Assembly: GCA_031424915.1 (NCBI GenBank)
Contig: JANPII010000057.1
Location: 1 to 31,577 of the forward strand
Direction of reading: 5' to 3'
DNA length: 31,577 nucleotides
Source of the DNA: JANPII01 sp031424915
Lineage (GTDB): Bacteria; Pseudomonadota; Alphaproteobacteria; Rickettsiales; Midichloriaceae
Under the pieces are notes generated by a model. It was not told the DNA's origin, did not search any database, and saw only the letters and a program-made list of their open reading frames with translations. Within the stretch, counting starts at the first letter, position 1, and each line of letters starts with the position of its first letter. The translations under genes and the position numbers were made by a program. Positions 1-8,327 of the stretch are shown here, piece by piece.

Positions 1-2405
1 CCGTCGCTATGTTAGCTTCCCCTATAGGATGGGTGCTAACTATATGGATCTTTGGTAGAAACATTGAACAATTTAAAGGGTGTTTAAGTTTAAGTGAGAT
101 AATGGAGAGATTGTATGAATCTGCTGGCAAATGGGCAGCTAATATTGCCGTGATCTTTGTGGCTGTTGGCATTGTTGCAGCACAAGCCCACGCCCTAGGG
201 TATTTGATCCAATATTATTTTCAAATTCCTATGGTATATGGAATTATAATGGGTATGGGCGTGCTAATTTTGTACTCTACATTTGGTGGAGTAAGGGCAG
301 TAGCACTTACAGATTTTCTGCAGTTTGTGGTTTTTTATGTTGCTATTCCATGCGTTTGTGCTTGGGGCTTCCATAAAATCAGTGGACTAGCTGGCATTTA
401 TGAGCATACACCCAAGGAAAAGCTCGTTTTTGACCTTAAAGGTGTAAATGCCGCCCTTTTTGTAGGGTTTATTATATACGCAATTATACCCAATTCTGGC
501 GGTGCTTTTATGCAGCGTTTTTTAATGTCTGGCAATTCCAAACAACTAATCAATGCCCTAAAAGCAGTGGCAGTTTTGGACCTCTGTATGGTATTAATGG
601 TATGCCTACTTGGTTTTATAGTTGCCTCTTTGCTGCCTGATTCAGGGTCATCTAAGACCTCTTTTTTAGAAATAGTAGGTAGTGCATTACCTGAGGGAGT
701 CAAGGGTATTGTGGTTGTGGGCTTAATGGCGATTATAATGTCAACTGCTGACTCTTATCTAAATATGGTAGGAGCACTCTGCGCTCATGATGTGTTTAAA
801 AAGCTTTGGTCTGGTATCGATGATAAGGCAGAATTAAAAATAGCACGCATAACTACCATTGTTATGGGGTTGTTTGCCACGATGTTAGCCTTAAAAGGTT
901 CGGGAGTCTTAGAGTTGATATGGTTGGCAGGCAACTTTTATGAACCAGTGGTATTTATCCCCTTAGCAGCAGGTTTTCTAGGACTTCGCACTAATTCCAT
1001 TTCATTTATTGGAGCAGTGGGATGTGGCATTACTTGTATGCTATACGGTGCATATTACCAAGAAGCATTTGATGTAGTTAGCCTTACTTTAGGATTGCTT
1101 GGCAGCGCCATCGGTCTTTTTGGCACGCACTACTTCCAGTTATGGACAGGGGGACTGAAACCTAAATCTTTCAAGAAAGTTCCACAAGGAAAGCCAGCCT
1201 CTTTTTTAGCTCAAAAGTTTAGCCTTATGCGCGAAAAGCTCGCTAATTTTGGCCCTCAAGATATACTTATGGCTGTAAATAAAGAAATAATGAAATACCC
1301 GCCTAACTACTACATATTCGCTATTTTAGGGATAATATATTGCTTTTATCCTATACTGCTGCTGACTATATTTGGCGACACTATCGTCCTTGGCTCCAAG
1401 TGGTCATTAGAATTACACTTACGTGTAATAGGTGCCCTTGGTTGTGTTGCACTGCTTTTTCACGAATCCTGGTCTTTTACTTTCCGTCAATACCTACCTG
1501 TATATTGGTATGCACTACTGATGTGGTGCCTACCTATGATTGGAGTATATGGCCTTATCTTAAGGCATGATGACGCAATTTGGTTAATACAGGCGTTAAT
1601 GGGTGTGTTTATGTTAGCTTCAGTGGTTGACTCCACCGCCTTTATGCTACTTATGCTTTTTGGCACTGCCTTAGGTAGCTCATTTGCTACTTCTCATTTG
1701 TGCTTTGCTGATGGAGGTTTAATTGCTGTAAAGATTAGCGATAAGATCAGCCTATGGTTCATAATCGGGCTATACTTGCCCATGGCTTGCGGGATAGCCC
1801 AAGCTATTACCGCTAGGTTCCGCTATGCCATGTCTTTGGCCAACACTGATATGCTTACTGGTCTTTATAATAACCGTCATTTAGAGATGCATATGCAGCT
1901 TATGGTGCAGAGTGCTTTAGCAAGAGAGAAAAAGCTGTCTATAATGATGCTTGATATAGACCACTTTAAGAATATCAATACTATCTATGGTCATCCTGCT
2001 GCTAATGAAATATTGCAAGAATTTTCACGTCGTTTGAGAGCTAATGTTCGACCTACAGATATCTGTGCCCGCTATGGTGGCGAAGAGTTTATGGTGCTGA
2101 TGCCTGAGGCGGATCTTGAGGAAGCACAGATAATAGCAGAAAGGGTGCGTAGTGCTATGGCTGAAAGAGCATGCTGTGTTCATGCCAAAGACGGCCCTGG
2201 CATGGTACTTGCCACTTTTACCATAAGTATTGGGGTAACAGAGTTGGAAAAAGAAGATACCGAAGCTTCAATCATTTTACGTGTAAATGCTGCTATGTTT
2301 GCAGCTAAAGGAGCAGGGAGAAATAGGGTAGTAACCGATTTAGAGGCTGTAAGTCTAGCAAAGGAAAAATATACCTTTCCTATATCTCATGTTTTGGCTC
2401 TGTGA
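1..2405 (+). CDS. SSS/SLC5-family receptor fused to a CqsS-like membrane domain and GGDEF domain (5' partial)
   Basis: The reading frame is open to the left edge, so the N-terminus is missing; the first ATG in the window (position 9, used for numbering) lies inside a membrane helix region. Residues ~1-380 look like a sodium:solute symporter (SLC5) fold with many hydrophobic helices. Residues ~435-600 form a second multi-helix block with the pattern QYLPVYWY...WCLPMIGVY...IWLIQALM, resembling the 6-TM sensor region of CqsS/LqsS-type receptors. Residues ~612-780 are a GGDEF domain: DMLTGLYNNR, DIDHFKNIN, GGEEF at 690-694 and an I-site RPTD at 681-684. SSS domains fused to histidine kinases (CbrA type) are known; here the output is a diguanylate-cyclase-like domain. 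Expected role: membrane sensing of a solute or signal, coupled to c-di-GMP synthesis or binding. Two guanine-contact positions are altered (N for the usual D in GHPAAN, and N in RVNAAMF), so activity is uncertain. Confidence 0.85.
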   Translation, partial: VAMLASPIGWVLTIWIFGRNIEQFKGCLSLSEIMERLYESAGKWAANIAVIFVAVGIVAAQAHALGYLIQYYFQIPMVYGIIMGMGVLILYSTFGGVRAVALTDFLQFVVFYVAIPCVCAWGFHKISGLAGIYEHTPKEKLVFDLKGVNAALFVGFIIYAIIPNSGGAFMQRFLMSGNSKQLINALKAVAVLDLCMVLMVCLLGFIVASLLPDSGSSKTSFLEIVGSALPEGVKGIVVVGLMAIIMSTADSYLNMVGALCAHDVFKKLWSGIDDKAELKIARITTIVMGLFATMLALKGSGVLELIWLAGNFYEPVVFIPLAAGFLGLRTNSISFIGAVGCGITCMLYGAYYQEAFDVVSLTLGLLGSAIGLFGTHYFQLWTGGLKPKSFKKVPQGKPASFLAQKFSLMREKLANFGPQDILMAVNKEIMKYPPNYYIFAILGIIYCFYPILLLTIFGDTIVLGSKWSLELHLRVIGALGCVALLFHESWSFTFRQYLPVYWYALLMWCLPMIGVYGLILRHDDAIWLIQALMGVFMLASVVDSTAFMLLMLFGTALGSSFATSHLCFADGGLIAVKISDKISLWFIIGLYLPMACGIAQAITARFRYAMSLANTDMLTGLYNNRHLEMHMQLMVQSALAREKKLSIMMLDIDHFKNINTIYGHPAANEILQEFSRRLRANVRPTDICARYGGEEFMVLMPEADLEEAQIIAERVRSAMAERACCVHAKDGPGMVLATFTISIGVTELEKEDTEASIILRVNAAMFAAKGAGRNRVVTDLEAVSLAKEKYTFPISHVLAL

Positions 2406-2452
2406 GACCCTAACTTTTATAGATAAAAATTAGTGGACACAAAACATTATAT

Positions 2453-2470
2453 ATGGTAGAACCCTACCAT
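2453..2470 (+). other. Perfect 7-bp hairpin downstream of the GGDEF gene
   Basis: ATGGTAG (2453-2459) and CTACCAT (2464-2470) pair perfectly around a 4-nt loop. It lies 48 nt after the stop of the GGDEF fusion gene and upstream of tRNA-Lys. No T-tract follows, so it is not a classical intrinsic terminator; it may be a weak terminator or an mRNA 3' end structure. Confidence 0.35.
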
Positions 2471-2572
2471 CATCAAAGTGGAAAGTATATTTTACTATGA
2501 TATGCAGACTCGAACCTTGCTGCTGGGTGGCCTTAAAAGTCATTAAAGCTCAAGATAAGAGACTAGCGAAGG

Positions 2573-2648
2573 GATCCCGTAGCTCAGTTGGTAGAGCAAC
2601 TGACTTTTAATCAGTAGGTCGCGCGTTCGAGTCGCGCCGGGATCACCA
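2573..2648 (+). tRNA. tRNA-Lys (anticodon UUU)
   Basis: A complete 76-nt cloverleaf can be folded by eye: acceptor GATCCCG pairs with CGGGATC, D-arm GCTC/GAGC, anticodon stem ACTGA/TCAGT around loop CTTTTAA (anticodon TTT), T-arm GCGCG/CGCGC with the loop TTCGAGT, and an encoded CCA tail. The discriminator base is A. It lies between the GGDEF fusion gene and rodA, with only 26 nt to the rodA start, so rodA may be transcribed through the tRNA. I saw no convincing promoter immediately upstream. Confidence 0.97.
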
Positions 2649-2674
2649 TTTTTATTTATTTTTACCCGGTTATC

Positions 2675-3808
2675 ATGCGCGGGAACAACCATCTTCGTTA
2701 TCAACAATGGCTCACGAAATTGTATGCTGTACCCTATGGAGTATTGGCAATAGTTCTATTGCTTGCATGCATAGGATTAGCTCTAATTTATTCTGCAGAA
2801 CAAGCTAACCTTGAAGGTTGGGTCATGAAACAGGGCATTACCATCTTCCTGGCTTTACCTTTTGCAATATTGCTTGCAACTATCGACATTAATTTTTGGT
2901 ATAGGCATGCCTATAAGATATATCTGGGCACTATATTATTATTGATAATAGCAGAAGTAGTGGGCCACACCGCTATGGGGGCACAACGTTGGGTAAGGCT
3001 TGGTATGTTCAATTTACAACCTGCTGAATTCGCTAAAATAGGTGTAATTATAGCCCTATCACGCTACTACCATCGACTCCATAGTAATAACATAGGCAGA
3101 ATTTGGGCATTGCTACCGCCGTTGGCCATGATTTTAGTCCCTAGTGTGTTAATCCTTAAGCAACCTAATTTAGGCTCTACTATTATACTTATAGTCATAG
3201 GTGCAAGCATTATGTTTGCAGCAGGAATAAAGCTATGGAAATTTGCTGCAATCGCTGCAGCTGGTCTTGCATCTTTGCCGGTAATTTGGCATTTCCTACA
3301 TGATTATCAAAAGCAACGTGTTATGACTTTCTTAAGTCCAGAACAGGATCCCTTGGGTAGTGGCTATAACATTTTACAGTCCAAAATTGCCATTGGCTCG
3401 GGAGGACTTTTTGGCAAAGGATTCATCAGCGGGAGCCAAACGCAGCTTAATTTTCTACCTGAAAAGCAAACTGATTTCATCTTTACAGTGCTGGCAGAAG
3501 AGTTTGGTTTATGTGGTTGCCTAACCGTATTATTATTATATCTAATTCTACTTGTGCTTAGCTATCGAATCTCTTGGGGCTTGCAAAATCAATTTGGCCG
3601 TTTAGTAGTATTCGGGGTCAGCGCTATGCTTTTTATCCATATTCTTATTAATATAGCGATGATTTCTGGTTTGATCCCGGTCGTTGGCACACCATTGCCA
3701 TTTCTTTCATATGGTCGCTCTAATTTGGTTACTATGATTATAGGGTACGGCTTTATTGCTAATGCATGTGTGTATAAGCACAAGCACATAGCACGTGCTG
3801 GTAGATAA
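2675..3808 (+). CDS. rodA: Rod-shape SEDS peptidoglycan polymerase RodA (MrdB)
   Basis: At 377 residues with about 10 hydrophobic helices this has the usual length and topology of RodA, the SEDS glycosyltransferase that polymerises glycan strands from lipid II together with a class B PBP in the elongasome. Diagnostic segments are GAQRWVRLG...LQPAEFAK (residues ~102-122), the PNLGST block, SGYNILQSKIAIGSGGLFGKGF, and PEKQTDFIFTVLAEEFG, whose Asp267 corresponds to the essential SEDS aspartate. One oddity: the normally near-invariant SYGGS motif reads SYGRSN (Arg348). The gene starts 26 nt after tRNA-Lys; no strong Shine-Dalgarno sequence precedes the ATG. The next gene is convergent, only 7 nt away. 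FtsW is the alternative SEDS protein, but the TDFIF/RodA-like motifs and the lack of a long N-terminal extension favour RodA. Confidence 0.93.
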   Translation: MRGNNHLRYQQWLTKLYAVPYGVLAIVLLLACIGLALIYSAEQANLEGWVMKQGITIFLALPFAILLATIDINFWYRHAYKIYLGTILLLIIAEVVGHTAMGAQRWVRLGMFNLQPAEFAKIGVIIALSRYYHRLHSNNIGRIWALLPPLAMILVPSVLILKQPNLGSTIILIVIGASIMFAAGIKLWKFAAIAAAGLASLPVIWHFLHDYQKQRVMTFLSPEQDPLGSGYNILQSKIAIGSGGLFGKGFISGSQTQLNFLPEKQTDFIFTVLAEEFGLCGCLTVLLLYLILLVLSYRISWGLQNQFGRLVVFGVSAMLFIHILINIAMISGLIPVVGTPLPFLSYGRSNLVTMIIGYGFIANACVYKHKHIARAGR

Positions 3809-3815
3809 CAAAAAT

Positions 3816-4571
3816 TTATTCATAATTAGGATGGGATGTGCCTTCTACCACCACCACTTGCAGCCCCGCATTGGCAGTACCATCCCCTGTTTGATAACGA
3901 TTAGGAATAGTAGCAGTACTATAACATGTGGTAGAAGGTGCAGTATTGGCTATTAAGACCGTACCGCGCCTAGGCAAACCATCATCAATTTTACCATCAA
4001 TCAAGGCAGCATCACTACATGTAATACCCTGTTTTAGGCCAGTGGCGATACTATACAGATCTAATGAACTATACTTTTGACTTCCTATAGTATAAGTGCG
4101 GAATTCCCAACCTAGATTACTTGACACACCAGAAGCAGGGACATTACCATTAATTACAGATAAAGCAGCAGTTCCCGTTCCACTTAGTTTATTGCTTCCT
4201 ATGCCTGCAAGTGCTAGATGTTGCCAAGCACGCCATGATTCATTTTGCAATAAATTGGTAGTGGAAAAATCTATATATCCATCTCCATTACCATTGCAAT
4301 TTGCCAAAGTAGGAGCACAGCTTGTGCCCCATAAAGTGGAAGCGCTAGGAATATCTCCCGGATAAGCATTATATTGGTTATGAAAAAGCATAACCTGTTG
4401 ATTATACTCGTCCAACTCTGTTATCAACCTACGTATTTTAGCATTATATAGCACACCCTGGCCATACATTATTGCCAGGACAAGTACAGCCAAAATTAAT
4501 ACTACCACGCTTAACTCTACCAAGGTAAACCCACGAGATTTACCTGGCTTTGAATAACCTACTAACAACAT
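3816..4571 (-). CDS. Type IV prepilin/pseudopilin-like protein
   Basis: The N-terminus has a short basic leader (SKPGKSRG) followed by the prepilin peptidase cleavage/methylation motif G|FTLVELSVV, with Glu at mature position 5, and a ~22-residue hydrophobic helix, as in type IV pilins and type II secretion pseudopilins. The remaining ~190 residues are a globular, Gly/Ser/Thr-rich domain with YPGD at the helix exit and an Asp/Asn-rich loop NGNGDGYID that could bind calcium. Four or more cysteines suggest disulfides, so the domain should be extracytoplasmic. A good AGGGA ribosome site lies 8 nt before the ATG. The gene stands alone: no prepilin peptidase, assembly ATPase or secretin is nearby. 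It is convergent with rodA. Function in this organism is unknown; single pilin-like genes occur in many Rickettsiales. Confidence 0.85.
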   Translation of the reverse strand: MLLVGYSKPGKSRGFTLVELSVVVLILAVLVLAIMYGQGVLYNAKIRRLITELDEYNQQVMLFHNQYNAYPGDIPSASTLWGTSCAPTLANCNGNGDGYIDFSTTNLLQNESWRAWQHLALAGIGSNKLSGTGTAALSVINGNVPASGVSSNLGWEFRTYTIGSQKYSSLDLYSIATGLKQGITCSDAALIDGKIDDGLPRRGTVLIANTAPSTTCYSTATIPNRYQTGDGTANAGLQVVVVEGTSHPNYE

Positions 4572-4665
4572 ATGCTTCCCTATTTCTTAATATTATACCA
4601 AATTTAAGTATTAGAAGATGTAAGCATATATACTCTAAGCTGTAAAGTCGCACGCGACGTTTAAG

Positions 4666-4693
4666 TTGCAGTATGAATAGGTTTCAGTATAAT
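4666..4693 (+). promoter_or_regulatory. Putative sigma-70 promoter of the secD operon
   Basis: A perfect -10 hexamer TATAAT (4688-4693) lies 16 nt after a weak -35 TTGCAG (4666-4671) and 65 nt before the secD ATG. It is in the divergent region between the pilin-like gene and secD. A short GTCGC/GCGAC palindrome (4647-4658) sits just upstream. The -35 matches only 3 of 6 consensus bases, so this is tentative. Confidence 0.4.
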
Positions 4694-4758
4694 AGGTGTA
4701 AGCTTAAAACCAAATGGTGCTTCATAAGAGGCGAGCAAAACCAATAAATATGTAAATT

Positions 4759-6327
4759 ATGTTAAACATTCCTCTTTGGCGCAAGTGCGCTATCATACTG
4801 TTGTGCTTGTTTGGAGTGTATTATTCTTTACCTAGTATATTCCCTGGTCTACGTAACTCAGTAGTAGCACCATTATTACCCTCTGCACAAGTGAACCTCG
4901 GACTTGACTTACGTGGCGGCTCATCTCTGCTTCTAGAAGTAGATGCTGGTGAGTATAAACGTATGCAAATATCTAATACATTAAATCAGCTACTAGCACA
5001 GCTACGCAAAGAAGGCATACGGTCTTCAGCGGGAGAGATTTCAGATACTCATTTTGTATTTAATTTAGCTAAAAGCAGCGATACTGCAGCAGCACAAAAA
5101 ATAACGCGCAATCTTCTTGGCTATAACGTAAACATCAACCCTAATCATACTAGTATAGAAGTGCGATATGAACCCGCCACTTTACGAGAAATGGTTAGCA
5201 ACCTGATGGTTCAAACCTTGGAGATAGTAGGGCGCCGTGTGGATGAGACTGGCACTAAGGAGATAGACCTGCAACGTCAAGGAGAAAGCTATATTTTATT
5301 ACAAGTACCCGGAGTGCAAGATCCGAAACATTTAAAAGAGCTATTAGGAAAAACTGCCAAGCTAACATTTCATCTAGTTGACGATAGAGCAAATAATACT
5401 ACAGGCAGTGTCGCACCACTTGGATCCCGTATGCTGCCCTTGGAGGAAGAGGCGGGCCGAGCAAGTATGTACGTAACAGTGCGCAGCCACCCTGTGATGA
5501 CTGGGGACATGCTGGTGGATGCTCATGCTTCTGTCAATCATTTGGGCACACCAGTAGTGAACTTCCAATTAAATGGATTGGGTGCAAAAATATTTGGGGA
5601 GTTTACCAAACAAAACAAGGGACGCCGCCTGGCCATAGTTCTAGATCAACACGTGCTCAGCGCCCCAGTAATCAATGAGCCTATATTGGGAGGATCAGGA
5701 GTAATATCAGGCAGCTTCACAGTAAAGACAGCTGGTGATTTGGCGTTGCTGCTGCGCGCTGGCGCTTTACCCGCCCCCATTAAAGTAGTGGAAGAAAGAG
5801 TGGTGGGCCCGAGTTTAGGTAGTGACTCAATTAAGGCTGGTCAAAACGCTGTAGTGCTAGGTACCTGCCTGGTAGTGATTGTCATGATAGTATGTTATGG
5901 CCTGTTTGGTAGCTTCGCCGTATTTGCAATGGTACTAAACTTGTTTTTAACCATTAGCATTCTAGCCTTGATTGGCGCAACTTTGACCCTACCCAGTATT
6001 GCAGGCATGGTCTTAACCCTAGGCATGGCTGTAGATGCCAACGTGTTGATCTGCGAACGTATTCGTGAAGAGTTACGCATGGGTAAAACTCCACTTGCTG
6101 CCATAGATTCAGGCTATAATACTGCATTTATTACTATTTTTGACTCTAATATCACCACTATAATTGCTGCCGTTTTGCTATATATTTTCGGCACTGGACC
6201 TATACGTGGCTTTGCAGTAGCACTAATTATTGGCATATTATGCTCTATGTTTACCGCTATTGCACTGACCAAATTAATGATGGCTACGTGGTACCGACTT
6301 TATAAGCCCAAAACATTACCGCTGTGA
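4759..6327 (+). CDS. secD: Protein translocase subunit SecD
   Basis: SecD and SecF form the membrane complex that uses proton motive force to pull exported proteins through SecYEG. This 522-residue protein has the N-terminal helix (~8-28), the conserved LGLDLRGGSSLLLEV motif that opens the periplasmic P1 region, the GRRVDETGTKE block, and a C-terminal set of five helices from ~residue 355 with the GMAVDANVLICERIREE motif and IFDSNITTIIAA, both typical of SecD. SecF is not fused and is not in the window. The length is at the short end for SecD, consistent with alphaproteobacteria. The last 4 nt overlap the next gene (ATGA), implying translational coupling to the sensor kinase. Confidence 0.96.
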   Translation: MLNIPLWRKCAIILLCLFGVYYSLPSIFPGLRNSVVAPLLPSAQVNLGLDLRGGSSLLLEVDAGEYKRMQISNTLNQLLAQLRKEGIRSSAGEISDTHFVFNLAKSSDTAAAQKITRNLLGYNVNINPNHTSIEVRYEPATLREMVSNLMVQTLEIVGRRVDETGTKEIDLQRQGESYILLQVPGVQDPKHLKELLGKTAKLTFHLVDDRANNTTGSVAPLGSRMLPLEEEAGRASMYVTVRSHPVMTGDMLVDAHASVNHLGTPVVNFQLNGLGAKIFGEFTKQNKGRRLAIVLDQHVLSAPVINEPILGGSGVISGSFTVKTAGDLALLLRAGALPAPIKVVEERVVGPSLGSDSIKAGQNAVVLGTCLVVIVMIVCYGLFGSFAVFAMVLNLFLTISILALIGATLTLPSIAGMVLTLGMAVDANVLICERIREELRMGKTPLAAIDSGYNTAFITIFDSNITTIIAAVLLYIFGTGPIRGFAVALIIGILCSMFTAIALTKLMMATWYRLYKPKTLPL

Positions 6328-8327
6328 TGCGCCGAGTATACAGATGGCTGGTGAATTTACTGCTTAATACTACTCTTACCCGCAAAATAGTACTGATCGT
6401 GGGGGTAATTGTTTCCTTGGCTCCTGCAGCCTTAGTCGCTTTACTAGCCTCAGTATACTATTATTTAGGCATAGAGACTTTGTTTAACGAAACTGTTAGT
6501 GGGGCATTGTCTGAAACAGTTCAGGTAGCTGAATTATATCTTAAAGAGCATAAGGAAAACATACGCGCTGATGTGTTGTCGGTTGCCAATGACTTAGACC
6601 GCAACGCCTATTTGCTTACCACTGATAAAGAGGCAATGGAAGTATTTCTCAATCAGCAATCATATTTGCGCGACCTTGCTGAGATTATGCTTTTTACCAA
6701 AAGTCGAGCAGTAGCCTACAGCTACCTAAGCTTTCCTTTACTTTTTGAGCAACTTTCAGAGCAGGTGCTAGAATTAGCTGGCCGCGGGGAAGTTGTTATT
6801 TTAGATACCGACATCGAAGATCGGGTACGTGCCATAATAAAGCTTGATAACTTCGCCGATACCTATCTTTTAGTTGGCCGCTATATTGATAAGGAAATAC
6901 TAAATCACCTAAAGACTACCCAAGGCTCAGTTAGCCAGTACCAACAGCTATGGCATCGCATCAAAGCGACGCAGTATAATCTGATAGCTGCCTTTATACT
7001 GCTTTCAATAATACTATGCGCACTGGCAATATTTGTGGCCATGAAGTTAGCACGCAAAATTACTTTACCGATCAATCTGCTGGTCAATGCTACTTCCAAG
7101 ATTAGCGCAGGTGATTTCTCAACGCACGTACCTGAATTACAATCGGATGATGAAATAGCCATACTGGCTAAGGCGTTTAATAAAATGACTAAGCGCCTAG
7201 CAGGCCAAACGAATGAGCTATTAAATGCTAATGCCCTCTTAGATGAAAGACGAGCATTTATAGAAATGGTATTGAAGGAAATTTCTACCTGCGTGCTAGT
7301 TCTTGGAACTAATGGCACAATTACGTTGTGTAACGATGCAGCTTGCAAGCTGTTATTTTTAGAATCTTCCAGTATTATCAATCATCCATACCAGGAAATA
7401 ATGGGCGAGATTGAAGAATTGCTAGAAAGATCACGTACTACTCCTACAGAAATTACTGAAGACAATTTAAACATTGAGCGCAATGGTCGTTTATTATATC
7501 TTTTCGTACGGATTGGCACAGAGCTGTCTCCAGAACAGGAAATCACTAGTTTCATAGTAACGTTTGATGATACTACCAGCATAGTCCAGGCACAGAAAGC
7601 CGCAGCCTGGGCAGATGTGGCACGACGGATTGCACATGAAGTGAAGAACCCTTTGACCCCTATTCAATTAGCAGCAGAACAGATTGGGCGTAAGTTTCAG
7701 CCCAAAAGCAAAGAAGATAAAGAAATGCTGGAACGTTATATTAACACTATCACTAACCATGTGCATGATATAGGTAATATAGTCGAGGACTTTGTTAAAT
7801 TTGCCAAAATCCCCGCTCCTAGACCTTCAACTATAGAATTGGTGAGCTTAATAGACGAAGTAATTTTTTCTTACCAAAATACAGCGCCATACATCAAATA
7901 TACGTTTGACAAAAGTGTAAAGAAATGCTACATAGTGTGCGACAAAACACAAGTTTCACAAGTGGTCATTAATCTTCTAAAAAATGCAACTGAGGCCATC
8001 GAAAGCAGAAGGACTGCTTTAGGGAGTGGCTTTGAAGGACACATAGATACATACTGTATCGTTGACAAGGAAAGTGGGATAGTAACAGTTGAAATATCAG
8101 ACAATGGTGGGGGGGTACCCCTGCCCCTAGACCGTGTATTTGAACCATATGTGACTACCAAGCCTAAAGGAACAGGCCTAGGCCTTTCTATAGTACGCAA
8201 AATTGTTGAAGATCATGGCGGCACCCTCTCTCTCTTAAATACGGAGCGCGGCGCTATTGCTTCATTTACTCTACCACTATCTGGCAACCCTAAATCTTTG
8301 GAGAATGAATATGGTCCACACACCTAA
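6324..8327 (+). CDS. ntrY: NtrY-family membrane sensor histidine kinase
   Basis: The 667-residue protein has an N-terminal helix (~20-45), a periplasmic/extracytoplasmic sensor, a second helix (~215-240), a HAMP linker (ITLPINLLVNATSKISAGDF, ending ~295), a PAS-like region (~310-420), then HisKA with ARRIAHEVKNPLTPIQLAAEQI; the phospho-accepting His is residue 438. The ATPase domain carries the N box NLLKNATEA, G1 DNGGGVP, FEPYVTTKPKGTGLGLSIV. This matches alphaproteobacterial NtrY, which phosphorylates NtrX. It overlaps secD by 4 nt and runs into the transporter pair. The likely partner ntrX lies about 11 kb away on the other strand, unlike the adjacent ntrYX arrangement of free-living alphaproteobacteria. 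A run of seven G sits in the G1-box codons (8109-8115). Confidence 0.9.
   Translation: MMRRVYRWLVNLLLNTTLTRKIVLIVGVIVSLAPAALVALLASVYYYLGIETLFNETVSGALSETVQVAELYLKEHKENIRADVLSVANDLDRNAYLLTTDKEAMEVFLNQQSYLRDLAEIMLFTKSRAVAYSYLSFPLLFEQLSEQVLELAGRGEVVILDTDIEDRVRAIIKLDNFADTYLLVGRYIDKEILNHLKTTQGSVSQYQQLWHRIKATQYNLIAAFILLSIILCALAIFVAMKLARKITLPINLLVNATSKISAGDFSTHVPELQSDDEIAILAKAFNKMTKRLAGQTNELLNANALLDERRAFIEMVLKEISTCVLVLGTNGTITLCNDAACKLLFLESSSIINHPYQEIMGEIEELLERSRTTPTEITEDNLNIERNGRLLYLFVRIGTELSPEQEITSFIVTFDDTTSIVQAQKAAAWADVARRIAHEVKNPLTPIQLAAEQIGRKFQPKSKEDKEMLERYINTITNHVHDIGNIVEDFVKFAKIPAPRPSTIELVSLIDEVIFSYQNTAPYIKYTFDKSVKKCYIVCDKTQVSQVVINLLKNATEAIESRRTALGSGFEGHIDTYCIVDKESGIVTVEISDNGGGVPLPLDRVFEPYVTTKPKGTGLGLSIVRKIVEDHGGTLSLLNTERGAIASFTLPLSGNPKSLENEYGPHT

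Noticed and set aside
2453..2470. Hairpin as a strong intrinsic terminator
   Set aside because: Stem is short and AT-containing and no T-tract follows; kept only as a hairpin feature.
8109..8115. Run of seven G in ntrY as a phase-variation tract
   Set aside because: It lies in the invariant DNGGGVP ATPase motif, so the G run is explained by the required glycines.
8257..8310. Upstream start for the first DMT transporter
   Set aside because: It would overlap the kinase gene by 71 nt and has no ribosome site; GGAGA supports the ATG at 8311.
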